Below, piece after piece: positions 1 through 7,733 of a stretch of DNA of 64,000 nt. The notes below the pieces were generated by a model that was given only the letters and a program-made list of their open reading frames with translations, was not told the DNA's origin and did no database searches. The DNA is from Anoxybacillus amylolyticus (GTDB lineage: Bacteria; Bacillota; Bacilli; Bacillales; Anoxybacillaceae): contig NZ_CP015438.1 in NCBI RefSeq assembly GCF_001634285.1, positions 1,934,001-1,998,000 of the forward strand, given 5' to 3'. The first letter of the stretch is position 1. The number at the start of each line of letters is the position of its first letter. Position numbers and translations under genes: made by a program.

Positions 1-911
1 AACGAAAAGAAGTGCCAAAGCGACTTGCGGTGATCGGTTCCGGTTATATTGGCATGGAATTGGGGCAACTGTTCCATCATCTCGGTTCTGAAGTCACGTT
101 GATGCAACGAAGCCCACGGCTATTAAAAACGTACGACCGAGAAATTTCTGAAGCGGTGACACAAGCACTCATCAATCAAGGCATTCGTCTCCTCACAGGA
201 GTATCCTTTGAACGTGTCGAACAAGACGGAAACATCAAAAAAATATATATAGAAATCGATGGAGAAAAACAGGTGGTCGAAGCGGATGAATTGCTGATTG
301 CTACTGGGAGAACACCAAATACGGCGACATTGCGTTTAGAAGCAGCTGGGGTGAAAACGGGTTCGCGTGGCGAAATTGTCGTCAATGACTATTTACAAAC
401 GACGAATCCGCGCATTTACGCCGCAGGAGATGTCACACTCGGCCCACAATTTGTCTATGTGGCGGCATACGAAGGGGCGATCGCCGCAGCGAATGCGATT
501 GGCGGCCAAAACAAAAAAGTGCATCTCGAATCCGTTCCAGCGGTGACCTTTACTTCTCCCGCTATCGCAACGGTTGGGTTGACCGAACAGCAAGCAAAAG
601 AAAGCGGCTACGAAGTAAAAACGTCCGTCCTGCCGCTTGAATCCGTTCCAAGAGCGATTGTCAATCGCGAAACGACCGGTGTGTTTAAATTGGTCGCGGA
701 TGCGAAAACAGGAAAATTGTTAGGGGCACATGTTGTTACCGAACATGCGGGAGAGGTCATTTATGCGGCGACACTAGCGGTCAAATTTAGGTTAACAATA
801 AACGACCTTCGCGAAACGCTCGCTCCGTATTTAACGATGGCAGAAGGATTAAAACTAGCGGCTTTAACGTTTGACCAAGATGTCGGAAAATTATCTTGTT
901 GTGCGGGGTAA
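1..911 (+). CDS. merA: Mercuric reductase, C-terminal part (5' end outside window)
   Basis: FAD/NAD(P)H-dependent pyridine nucleotide-disulfide oxidoreductase, cytoplasmic, expected to reduce Hg(II) to Hg(0). The frame is open to the window edge, so this is the 3' portion of the gene. Visible are the second Rossmann motif ([13 protein letters not shown]), the ATGRTPN segment, the FAD-binding IYAAGDVT, the dimerisation domain, and a C-terminal Cys-Cys pair (LSCCAG). That pair is the Hg-binding tail that separates MerA from dihydrolipoamide dehydrogenase. The N-terminal redox CxxxxC lies outside the window. No merR, merT or merP is visible on this side. A strong terminator follows. The family call is firm; Hg specificity is inferred from the tail. 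Confidence 0.88.
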   Translation, partial: RKEVPKRLAVIGSGYIGMELGQLFHHLGSEVTLMQRSPRLLKTYDREISEAVTQALINQGIRLLTGVSFERVEQDGNIKKIYIEIDGEKQVVEADELLIATGRTPNTATLRLEAAGVKTGSRGEIVVNDYLQTTNPRIYAAGDVTLGPQFVYVAAYEGAIAAANAIGGQNKKVHLESVPAVTFTSPAIATVGLTEQQAKESGYEVKTSVLPLESVPRAIVNRETTGVFKLVADAKTGKLLGAHVVTEHAGEVIYAATLAVKFRLTINDLRETLAPYLTMAEGLKLAALTFDQDVGKLSCCAG

Positions 912-947
912 AAGCACTGTAAGCAAAATGCTGCAGTGCTTTTTTTC
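912..947 (+). terminator. Rho-independent terminator of merA
   Basis: AAGCACTG pairs with CAGTGCTT, with an inner AGCA/TGCT extension, followed by a run of seven T. It begins directly after the merA stop. Confidence 0.85.
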
Positions 948-995
948 ATAAACACAAAGAAAAAACAAATACTAACGAAAAAAGGGGGCGTTCGC

Positions 996-1376
996 TTGTT
1001 TCGTGATTTAGACTGGATGACCTACTTCATGATTATTCTCGCTAGTTATCGGTTGACGCACTTGATTGTTTTTGACAAAATTACAGAGTTTCTTCGCAAT
1101 CCGTTTATGAAAGAAGAAGCTGTCACCACGAACGGCCATACGGAGGTGAAAAAAGTACCGAAATCAAAATTCGGATATTTATTAAACTGCTATTGGTGCG
1201 CCGGGGTTTGGAGCGCTATTTTTATTGCTCTTGGGTATATGTTTATCCCAACGGTCGCCAAGCCGCTCATTTTTATTTTTTCCATCGCCGGCGCCCAAGC
1301 AATGCTCGAAACATTTGTCGGTGTCGGTACGAAACTGATCGATTTTCTTTCCGAAGCGAAAAAACGAATGGAGTAA
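996..1376 (+). CDS. DUF1360 membrane protein
   Basis: A 126-aa protein of the DUF1360 family, which is common in spore-forming Bacillaceae and functionally uncharacterised. TTG is chosen as start because AAAGGGGG lies 7 nt upstream; the longer open frame would begin inside the merA terminator. Two hydrophobic stretches are visible, near residues 8-25 and 70-100, with a CYWCAG Cys-x-x-Cys motif just before the second. That arrangement is typical of the family. A hairpin and convergent topB follow. The role may be spore-related, but that is only inference from family distribution. Confidence 0.7.
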   Translation: MFRDLDWMTYFMIILASYRLTHLIVFDKITEFLRNPFMKEEAVTTNGHTEVKKVPKSKFGYLLNCYWCAGVWSAIFIALGYMFIPTVAKPLIFIFSIAGAQAMLETFVGVGTKLIDFLSEAKKRME

Positions 1377-1398
1377 CCGGTGTCAGAAACGACACCGG
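1377..1398. terminator. Hairpin between convergent genes
   Basis: CCGGTGTC and GACACCGG form a perfect 8-bp stem with a 6-nt loop, between the DUF1360 gene and the 3' end of topB. There is no strong T run on either side, so its efficiency as a terminator is uncertain. Confidence 0.5.
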
Positions 1399-1406
1399 CA
1401 TCTCCT

Positions 1407-3491
1407 TTACTCGTTCTTTTTCTCTAATACTTGTTTTAACAAATCGCCTAAACTTGTACCAAATGAATCGTTTTCCGCGCTATATTTTTTCAATAACGCC
1501 CGTTCTTTTTGTCCAAGTTTTGCTTTTTTCTGCTCTTCGGCTTTTTCAATGACATTGCAAGGGCGACATTGGAAGTAGACACCTGCTTTTCCTTCATGAA
1601 TTTCCATCCGTTTTTTGCATTGTGGGCAGCGCCGGTTCGAAAGCTTTGGATCTTTTCGTTTCCGGAATCGGCATGCCATATTCGAGCATACGAGCATGCG
1701 TCCTTCTTTTGTCGAGCGTTCTTTTAAAAACGACCCGCACTCTGGACACATCGAGCCGGTTAAATTATGGGCGCGATACGTTCGTTCGCTTTGTTTTATT
1801 TCCGCCACTAACCGCTCCGTTTGCTTGCGGATGTTTTCGAGAAAAGCTTTCGCATCACCGTTTCCGCGAGCAATTGCTTCCAATTCTTTTTCCCAACGTG
1901 CGGTCAATTGCGGCGATTTTAGCTCCTCATTGACTAGTTCAATCAATTGCTTCCCTTTTGGTGTCGGATAAAACCGCCCGTTTTTTCGCTCGACCGTTTC
2001 TGTTTCGACGAGTCGCTCAATAATGTCAGCGCGCGTCGCTGGTGTACCTAGCCCGTATTTTTCCATTTGCGACAAAAGGTCTGCTTCGGAATAGCGAAGA
2101 GGCGGCTCAGTTAATGCTTCTTTTTTCTCTAACATAACAGAAACCGTTTGTCCTTTCGTAAACGTAGGGAAGGTCGCTTTCTCTTCTTGCTTTTCTAGAA
2201 CGTGCCGAAACCCTGCGTTCACTACTTGTGTTTCGCGCGCGACAAACGCTTCGCCGTCGATATCAAAAACAACATGAACGGTTTCATATTCGCACGCCGG
2301 ATAGAAAAGCGCTAAAAAGCGACGAGCGATTAAGTCGTATAGTTTTCGTTCATCGGCAGAAAGCTTGCCGATATCGAGCCGCTCTTCCGTCGGGATAATC
2401 GCATGATGGTCCGTTACTTTTTCATTATTAAATACCCGTCGAGCCACCACATTCCCTTTATTTTTTAAAAGCAGAGCAATTTCATCTAGATATCCAGATT
2501 TCATTCCCTCTAGCCGCTCAAGCATCGTAGTTTCCATATCTGTCGTTAAGTAGCGCGAATCGGTACGTGGATAGGTGACAAGTTTGTGCTGTTCATATAG
2601 CCGCTGTAACACGCTTAACGTTTTCTTCGCGGAAAAACCAAACCGCTTGTTTGCTTCCCTTTGTAATTCGGTTAAGTCGTAAGGAAGCGGCTGAACTTCT
2701 TTTTTTGCTTTTCGTTCGACGGAAATGACCGTCGCTTGCTTGTTTTTTAGTTTTTTATATAGTTGTTCTGCCAGTTCTTTTGAAAAAATCCGTTTTTCCC
2801 CGTTACGCTCCCAAGAAACAGCAACTGACCCGATTTTAGCATGTATCGTCCAGTATGGCACCGGTTTAAACGACTGAATTTCTTTTTCCCGCTCGATCAT
2901 CATCGCAAGCGTCGGCGTCTGGACGCGGCCTGCGGAAAGAGGCTCATTATATTTGGTGGTTAATGCTCTTGTCACATTTAAACCAATGAGCCAATCGGCT
3001 TCTGCGCGGCAAACGGCAGATGCGTATAAACGGTCAAATCGCTCCCCAGGTTGTAGGTGTTGAAACCCATCGCGTATCGCTTGATCGGTTTGCGACGAAA
3101 TCCAAAGGCGAAGGAGCGGTTTTTTCCATTGGATCTTTTTTAAAATCCATCGTGCGACGAGTTCGCCTTCCCGGCCGGCATCGGTGGCGATGACGCAGTT
3201 TTTAATATCTGGACGTTTTGCTAATGTCTCGATGGCGCGAAATTGATGGCTCGTTTGTCGAATGACGTTGAGCCCCATTTTTTCTGGAATAATCGGCAAA
3301 TCTTCTAGCCGCCACGTTTTATATTTTGGGTCATAATGTTCTGGCATTTTTAATTCGATTAAATGCCCAAGCGCCCATGTGACAATATATTTCGATCCTT
3401 CAAAGTAATGTTTATGTTGTTCCCGACAACCAAGCACGCGGGCAATTTCCCGAGCCACACTCGGCTTTTCGGCAAGAACAAGTGATTTCAT
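1407..3491 (-). CDS. topB: DNA topoisomerase III
   Basis: Type IA topoisomerase (694 aa) that breaks and rejoins one DNA strand to resolve precatenanes and recombination intermediates. The N-terminal TOPRIM domain shows AEKPSVAREIARVLG (about residues 7-21) and ATDAGREGE (about 102-110) with its acidic metal ligands. The active-site tyrosine lies in TYPRTDSRY (about Tyr307). The C-terminal tail has two Cys4-like zinc modules (CPECG...CSNMAC and CPQCKKR...CRPC), often but not always present in TopB. Length fits Bacillus TopB. The gene is monocistronic and convergent with its left neighbour. Confidence 0.95.
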   Translation of the reverse strand: MKSLVLAEKPSVAREIARVLGCREQHKHYFEGSKYIVTWALGHLIELKMPEHYDPKYKTWRLEDLPIIPEKMGLNVIRQTSHQFRAIETLAKRPDIKNCVIATDAGREGELVARWILKKIQWKKPLLRLWISSQTDQAIRDGFQHLQPGERFDRLYASAVCRAEADWLIGLNVTRALTTKYNEPLSAGRVQTPTLAMMIEREKEIQSFKPVPYWTIHAKIGSVAVSWERNGEKRIFSKELAEQLYKKLKNKQATVISVERKAKKEVQPLPYDLTELQREANKRFGFSAKKTLSVLQRLYEQHKLVTYPRTDSRYLTTDMETTMLERLEGMKSGYLDEIALLLKNKGNVVARRVFNNEKVTDHHAIIPTEERLDIGKLSADERKLYDLIARRFLALFYPACEYETVHVVFDIDGEAFVARETQVVNAGFRHVLEKQEEKATFPTFTKGQTVSVMLEKKEALTEPPLRYSEADLLSQMEKYGLGTPATRADIIERLVETETVERKNGRFYPTPKGKQLIELVNEELKSPQLTARWEKELEAIARGNGDAKAFLENIRKQTERLVAEIKQSERTYRAHNLTGSMCPECGSFLKERSTKEGRMLVCSNMACRFRKRKDPKLSNRRCPQCKKRMEIHEGKAGVYFQCRPCNVIEKAEEQKKAKLGQKERALLKKYSAENDSFGTSLGDLLKQVLEKKNE

Positions 3492-3622
3492 CCTATTTTC
3501 CTCCCAAGCACAAGACTACTTGTTCAGTATAGCGGAAAGGGGAGCGGTTTGCATCTTTCGTATTTCAAGAGAGCAAAGAAGTGTGATAAAATGGAAAAAA
3601 ATACGACGAGGTGGGAAGGAAT

Positions 3623-3952
3623 ATGGCAACGATTGAAGATTTTTTAAAACTAGAGATTCGTATCGGTACAATTATGAAAGCAGAGCCGTTTCCGGAGGCG
3701 CGCAAACCAGCAATCAAATTAGAAATTGATTTTGGCGAACTCGGCATGAAACGCTCTTCCGCACAAATTACGCGGCGCTACGAACCGGAGCAATTAATCG
3801 GACGGCAAGTCGTCGCCGTCGTCAATTTTCCGCCGCGGCGCATCGCAGGCTTTTCATCCGAAGTATTAGTTCTCGGCGGCATCCCGGAAGAAGGAGATGT
3901 CGTTCTTTTACAACCGGACGCGCCTGTGAAAAATGGAACGGTGGTGGGGTGA
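3623..3952 (+). CDS. csaA: CsaA-type tRNA-binding-domain chaperone
   Basis: A 109-aa single-domain protein with the EMAP/tRNA-binding OB fold ([19 protein letters not shown], then [19 protein letters not shown]). It matches CsaA, a cytosolic homodimer linked to protein export in Bacillus. ATG at 3623 is preferred over the GTG 12 nt upstream because GAGGTGG lies 8 nt before it and the product then starts MATIEDF as in known CsaA. Family members end close to this length, so the gene looks intact. The next gene starts 27 nt downstream. Confidence 0.9.
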   Translation: MATIEDFLKLEIRIGTIMKAEPFPEARKPAIKLEIDFGELGMKRSSAQITRRYEPEQLIGRQVVAVVNFPPRRIAGFSSEVLVLGGIPEEGDVVLLQPDAPVKNGTVVG

Positions 3953-3978
3953 GGTTAAAATAAGGAGTGTGATGTAAT

Positions 3979-5139
3979 GTGGATAGAACCGTTATTTTCA
4001 TAAGTTCTGTTGCGCAAGATGCCCTTTCCGCTATAAGAAATAGTGTATTTGAAGAGTTAAAAAAGATGGGACATGAGCCCATCCGTTTTGAGGAAAGCAT
4101 GCGATATATTCACCGAGATGCTATTCGTACTTGTTTGGAATATGTATCTAGAAGCGATATTTTTTTACTGTTTATTGCAGATAAAGCCGGAACATTTCTA
4201 GAAGACGAAGGAAAAACAATTACTCACTTAGAGTTTTTACGCGCTTATCATGAGAACAAACATATTATTATGTACGTTCATGATGTAGTTCTTAATACGT
4301 ATTTTCATTCAATCAGACCACAAATAAAACAATCGATCACGCATTATTTGAGTGAACATGGTAAAGAGCCAGATTCGCTTGCGAAGCTTATTAGTGAAAA
4401 TGTCAAAGAACAAACTCATGTTGCTGAGAATTACATATGGTATTTTCTTTATGATGCGGAACAAAAAGGGATATATTTCGAAAAATGCTCGTTAGGTATA
4501 GAAGCGATCTCCAATATAAAAAGCTATCTTTCGGCCCTTTTCAAAGAAAGCCTTCAATATTTAAATATTCGTTCTGAAATCGAACGAAGCTTAGAGCACG
4601 TAGAATTATATGGAGATTTTTATGAATTATCCCTTGAGTTGATAAGTTTATTACACAATGGGCAAATTACAAATTGGAGGAGGTTATTAGCGCTTTTACG
4701 ATCCAAGATGGTTGGTTGTAATATCTACTCCTCAAATACAAAGTATCAACAAGAAGCGGTAGGAGCACTAATGGACTGCAGGGCGGTAACTCTTTATGAA
4801 AAAAAAGGAGGACAGATGATTTGTATAGAATATGATGGATTAACGACCCCTGAAAACTTTTCACTAGATGATCCATCTTCTTATGTTTCTCAAACATATA
4901 ATGACTCTAATCATGATGAGAAATTATACTACTCATTAGAAAAAAGAACGTGCTATTTCCTGTTTAAAGCAAAAAACTACGTATTTTGTTTTCATCTTCC
5001 ATTATTAGGAGAATGGGATCAATATAAACTGCAGACTTACCAAGATCACATATTTAATGCTATACTTGAATCAAAGGGATATTCTTACTGTTACTTCACT
5101 AAAATGTTACTGGGAGGTCTTGCGAATGAACAAGTATAA
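3979..5139 (+). CDS. DUF4062 domain protein, unknown role
   Basis: A 386-aa protein. The N-terminus (VIFISSVAQDALSAIRNSV, then a conserved SRSDIFLLFIADKAG segment and SITHLEFLRAY-like helix) matches DUF4062, a Rossmann/TIR-like fold found beside NTPases and in defence-associated effectors. The C-terminal 130 residues look like a separate alpha/beta sensor-like domain that I cannot name. The start is GTG, with an in-frame stop 9 nt upstream and AAGGAG 11 nt before it. It overlaps the next small gene by 14 nt and precedes the defence cluster but is separated from it by a terminator. The domain call is moderate; the function is unknown. Confidence 0.65.
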   Translation: MDRTVIFISSVAQDALSAIRNSVFEELKKMGHEPIRFEESMRYIHRDAIRTCLEYVSRSDIFLLFIADKAGTFLEDEGKTITHLEFLRAYHENKHIIMYVHDVVLNTYFHSIRPQIKQSITHYLSEHGKEPDSLAKLISENVKEQTHVAENYIWYFLYDAEQKGIYFEKCSLGIEAISNIKSYLSALFKESLQYLNIRSEIERSLEHVELYGDFYELSLELISLLHNGQITNWRRLLALLRSKMVGCNIYSSNTKYQQEAVGALMDCRAVTLYEKKGGQMICIEYDGLTTPENFSLDDPSSYVSQTYNDSNHDEKLYYSLEKRTCYFLFKAKNYVFCFHLPLLGEWDQYKLQTYQDHIFNAILESKGYSYCYFTKMLLGGLANEQV

Positions 5140-5284
5140 AGAAAATGTGATACTCATCGCCTCCGCGCCATATGGATATGGAAAAAAAATTGTCACAAAT
5201 CGACTTAATCAAATGAAGCGTGATCATGCTGAATTGCAAAATAAGCTTTCCAAAATAAAAAGCTCTTCACGCAACTATAAATGA
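5126..5284 (+). CDS. Small protein with P-loop-like motif, overlapping the DUF4062 gene
   Basis: A 52-aa product starting at an ATG inside the end of the DUF4062 gene, with GGGAGGT 9 nt upstream. This is a classic translational-coupling arrangement. It contains SAPYGYGKKIV, resembling the start of a Walker A loop (GxGK), followed by a charged helix. It is far too short for an NTPase, so it is either a genuine small partner or the stump of a lost ATPase that followed the DUF4062 gene. It is not recognised as any family. Confidence 0.5.
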   Translation: MNKYKENVILIASAPYGYGKKIVTNRLNQMKRDHAELQNKLSKIKSSSRNYK

Positions 5285-5338
5285 CCCTAATCATATCCAT
5301 ACGTAGAATAACCTGTTTTAATCAAGAAACGAATAATT

Positions 5339-5375
5339 CCCCGTTGCTAATACGCAACGGGGTTTTGTTTTTTTT
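5339..5375 (+). terminator. Rho-independent terminator
   Basis: CCCCGTTGC pairs perfectly with GCAACGGGG around a 6-nt loop, followed by TTTTGTTTTTTTT. It separates the DUF4062 pair from the cluster promoter downstream. Confidence 0.9.
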
Positions 5376-5421
5376 AAAAGAGAATAAAATGAACAATTGA
5401 AACTATTTTTCTAAAAATAAC

Positions 5422-5455
5422 TTGACATTATATGGTTTTGTTAGTAAATTATAAT
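5422..5455 (+). promoter_or_regulatory. Candidate sigma-A promoter for the defence cluster
   Basis: TTGACA is followed after 17 nt by TAAATT, overlapping TATAAT 5 nt further on. It is the only convincing promoter seen before the 19-kb gene run, in a very AT-rich leader. An untranslated leader of about 60-80 nt would follow. Confidence 0.6.
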
Positions 5456-5538
5456 CAAAGAAACGAACAATATATAAAAAGAGAGAAAAATGAACAAAAG
5501 GATGTGGTTATATCTGGTGGTTTGTCTACACAAAAGAT

Positions 5539-6759
5539 TTGCAGAGTGAACGTTTAGACCCATATTTTTATCAAATCGAATTGGAATTAAAAAAACACTT
5601 GAAAAATAAAAGAACGACCCCTTTACGGATGTTATGCGAAGAAATTACAGATGGAACAAGAAATGCAACGGAGTTTGTTGATTATAAGACGAATGTTCCT
5701 TATATCCGCTTATCAAATATTGAAGGTGGTAAATTAGTTCAGAAAGAGATGAAATACTTATTTGATTTAGAGGGGATTGAGGAAAAGGCCATTGTTAGAA
5801 AAGGGGACATTTTAATTTCGAAAATCATTTCGCTTCCAAAATTAGCTCTTGTTGATGAGGTGTATGATGGAGCGGTTATTAGCCCCGATATTATAAAAAT
5901 TCGTCCGAACGATCAGCAGACACAAGAGAAACTAAAGAGATTTTTTTCTTCAGATATCGGGATGCTTTCACTAAAAAAAATGGCTGTCCCGTCTATATTG
6001 CCGAAAATTTCGTTAAAACAGTTAGGGGATTTAGAGATCGTAATCGACGAAGAAACTGAAGAAGGCATTCGTAGCGAACAAACCAATTTAAAACAAAAGC
6101 TGCATAGCTTATATGAACTTGAGTTCAATCACATCAACAAATCACTGCCAACAGAGTTTTGGGTTGAAAATCAATTTTTAGTGGAACGATTGGATGTTAA
6201 CTATTATCGCCACTATACTTCAGATGCTTTCAAACTATTGAAACATAAAATCAAAAATGAACAATGGGTGCAGTTGAAAGACATTTGCGAAATCGTGACA
6301 TATACGGTGAGTCCAAAAGATTTTCACAACAAAGAAATTCGTTACATTGGTTTCAAAAATATCGAGGCTAATTCGTGTCGTATTGCTTTTGCAGAAACTA
6401 TATCGTTTGAGAAAGTAAAAAGCCGCGCTCGTTATGTACTGAAAGAAAACGACATACTTCTAGGAGTTGTTGGATCGTATATCGGAGAAGAAAACCACCC
6501 CTTAGCTTTTGTCACGAAAGAGTATGAGGGGGCACTGGCGTCAAGTGCTTTTATCGTTTTACGTAATTTTAAATATGGAGCTGCATATTTATTGTGGTGT
6601 TTGTTTCATCCTTTAGTGCGTTCTCAACTAAAGGCCACGCGAAGAGGGCAGTTACAAATGATAATAAGTATCGAGGATCTCAAAAGAATTTACCTCCCGG
6701 TTGAATCACCCGAAAAGATTGCTTTGATTGAAAATGTGGTAAAAAAATTCTTTTATTAA
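5539..6759 (+). CDS. Type I specificity-like (HsdS-like) protein 1
   Basis: About 406 aa with two HsdS-like halves. Each half is a target-recognition domain (PYIRLSNIEGGKL..., then IRYIGFKNIEANS...) ending in the family's KGDILIS or ENDILLGVVG segment, plus a helical spacer (EEGIRSEQTNLKQKLHSLYEL). It would supply DNA sequence specificity to the methyltransferase two genes on. The start is uncertain. The nominal TTG lacks a ribosome binding site; the frame is open back to 5494, while an ATG at 5490 opens a different frame (MNKRMWLYLVV) that ends at 5549. The N-terminus may therefore be frameshifted. First gene of the cluster. Confidence 0.7.
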   Translation: MQSERLDPYFYQIELELKKHLKNKRTTPLRMLCEEITDGTRNATEFVDYKTNVPYIRLSNIEGGKLVQKEMKYLFDLEGIEEKAIVRKGDILISKIISLPKLALVDEVYDGAVISPDIIKIRPNDQQTQEKLKRFFSSDIGMLSLKKMAVPSILPKISLKQLGDLEIVIDEETEEGIRSEQTNLKQKLHSLYELEFNHINKSLPTEFWVENQFLVERLDVNYYRHYTSDAFKLLKHKIKNEQWVQLKDICEIVTYTVSPKDFHNKEIRYIGFKNIEANSCRIAFAETISFEKVKSRARYVLKENDILLGVVGSYIGEENHPLAFVTKEYEGALASSAFIVLRNFKYGAAYLLWCLFHPLVRSQLKATRRGQLQMIISIEDLKRIYLPVESPEKIALIENVVKKFFY

Positions 6760-6774
6760 TCGGAGGGATATAAA

Positions 6775-7362
6775 ATGAGGTTACCATCGTTATACGGATT
6801 TTATAAATATTATTTTAATTATCCTTTGGAAGGGAAAAAGAACTATGCGTTGGCAATAAGAGAGGTAGAAAAGCAAATTAGTGATGCTTTTGACTTAAGA
6901 GATGAATCGTACATTATAGATTACGAACATCAATCGTACCCTAGACAGCTCACCATTTCTTTTTTGAAGAAACTCTATCAGCTAATGAATGACTATTATG
7001 AACAACCTATTTTTGAACTAGATTATCACAAAAATAGTATTCACCTTCCAAAGGAGTTGCTTACTAGCCGTATACAACTAGATATTGATTTTGGGTACTT
7101 TTACGATCGTAATGCGAAAAAAATTATTCTGCTTGAGTATGGTAAATTGAATGAAGTTTCTCGATGGATTCCTGTTTTTAAAACGTTGGTAACCTCATTT
7201 GAACTAACTGCTACGCTCCCACCAAATCTTGAAACGATTGTATTTTGGGATTTATCAAAAGGACTTATTCACGAAGAAGATTATACTAGTGCGACTACTG
7301 CGCCTATGGAACAAATTCTCAAAATTGCTAGGAAAATAGTAAATGAAGGAGGGGTTAAATGA
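6775..7362 (+). CDS. Unknown protein of defence cluster (195 aa)
   Basis: Not recognised. A 195-aa soluble alpha/beta protein, translated from ATG with GGAGGGA upstream. The C-terminal half contains LDIDFGYFYDR followed by IILLEYGK, which could be read as D...E-x-x-K. That is too weak to call a nuclease. It overlaps the next gene by 4 nt (ATGA), so it is co-translated in the cluster. Codon use is AT-rich like the first specificity gene. Confidence 0.6.
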   Translation: MRLPSLYGFYKYYFNYPLEGKKNYALAIREVEKQISDAFDLRDESYIIDYEHQSYPRQLTISFLKKLYQLMNDYYEQPIFELDYHKNSIHLPKELLTSRIQLDIDFGYFYDRNAKKIILLEYGKLNEVSRWIPVFKTLVTSFELTATLPPNLETIVFWDLSKGLIHEEDYTSATTAPMEQILKIARKIVNEGGVK

Positions 7363-7715
7363 TTTTATATGAATACTTACAAACCCCAAAAACAATCGAA
7401 CAACTTGTGACGATTGCGCATGAAAATGAGTTATATTGGAATCAGGAACAGATGGAACTGTTTGTGCGGTTAGATCCGAATATTATTCAAAATGAAGCGG
7501 GATTTTGGACGGTTAAACAAGATGAACGGCGACAAACCATTTTAACAGCAATTGAGCGGGCGTTACAAGGACGCGCGCTCACAAAAATCGATCCCGATGT
7601 TTTCGCCCAGCTTCCTGCTGATGTCATCGTTCCGCAAAACGAAATTATTGATGTGGCAATTAGTAGTGGAAAATATGAATCACCGCGGGAAAATTTACTT
7701 CGTGTCAAACGATAA
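7359..7715 (+). CDS. Small winged-helix-like protein of defence cluster
   Basis: 118 aa, unrecognised. The first 55 residues look like a helix-turn-helix or winged-helix unit (TIEQLVTIAHENELYWNQEQM then a beta hairpin NEAGFWTV). The remainder is helical, ending in a basic tail. It overlaps the previous gene by 4 nt and ends 18 nt before the methyltransferase, with AGGAGG for that gene in between. It may be a DNA-binding accessory or regulator of the modification module. Function is inference. Confidence 0.55.
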   Translation: MILYEYLQTPKTIEQLVTIAHENELYWNQEQMELFVRLDPNIIQNEAGFWTVKQDERRQTILTAIERALQGRALTKIDPDVFAQLPADVIVPQNEIIDVAISSGKYESPRENLLRVKR

Positions 7716-7733
7716 ACAGGAGGAAACAGCAAC

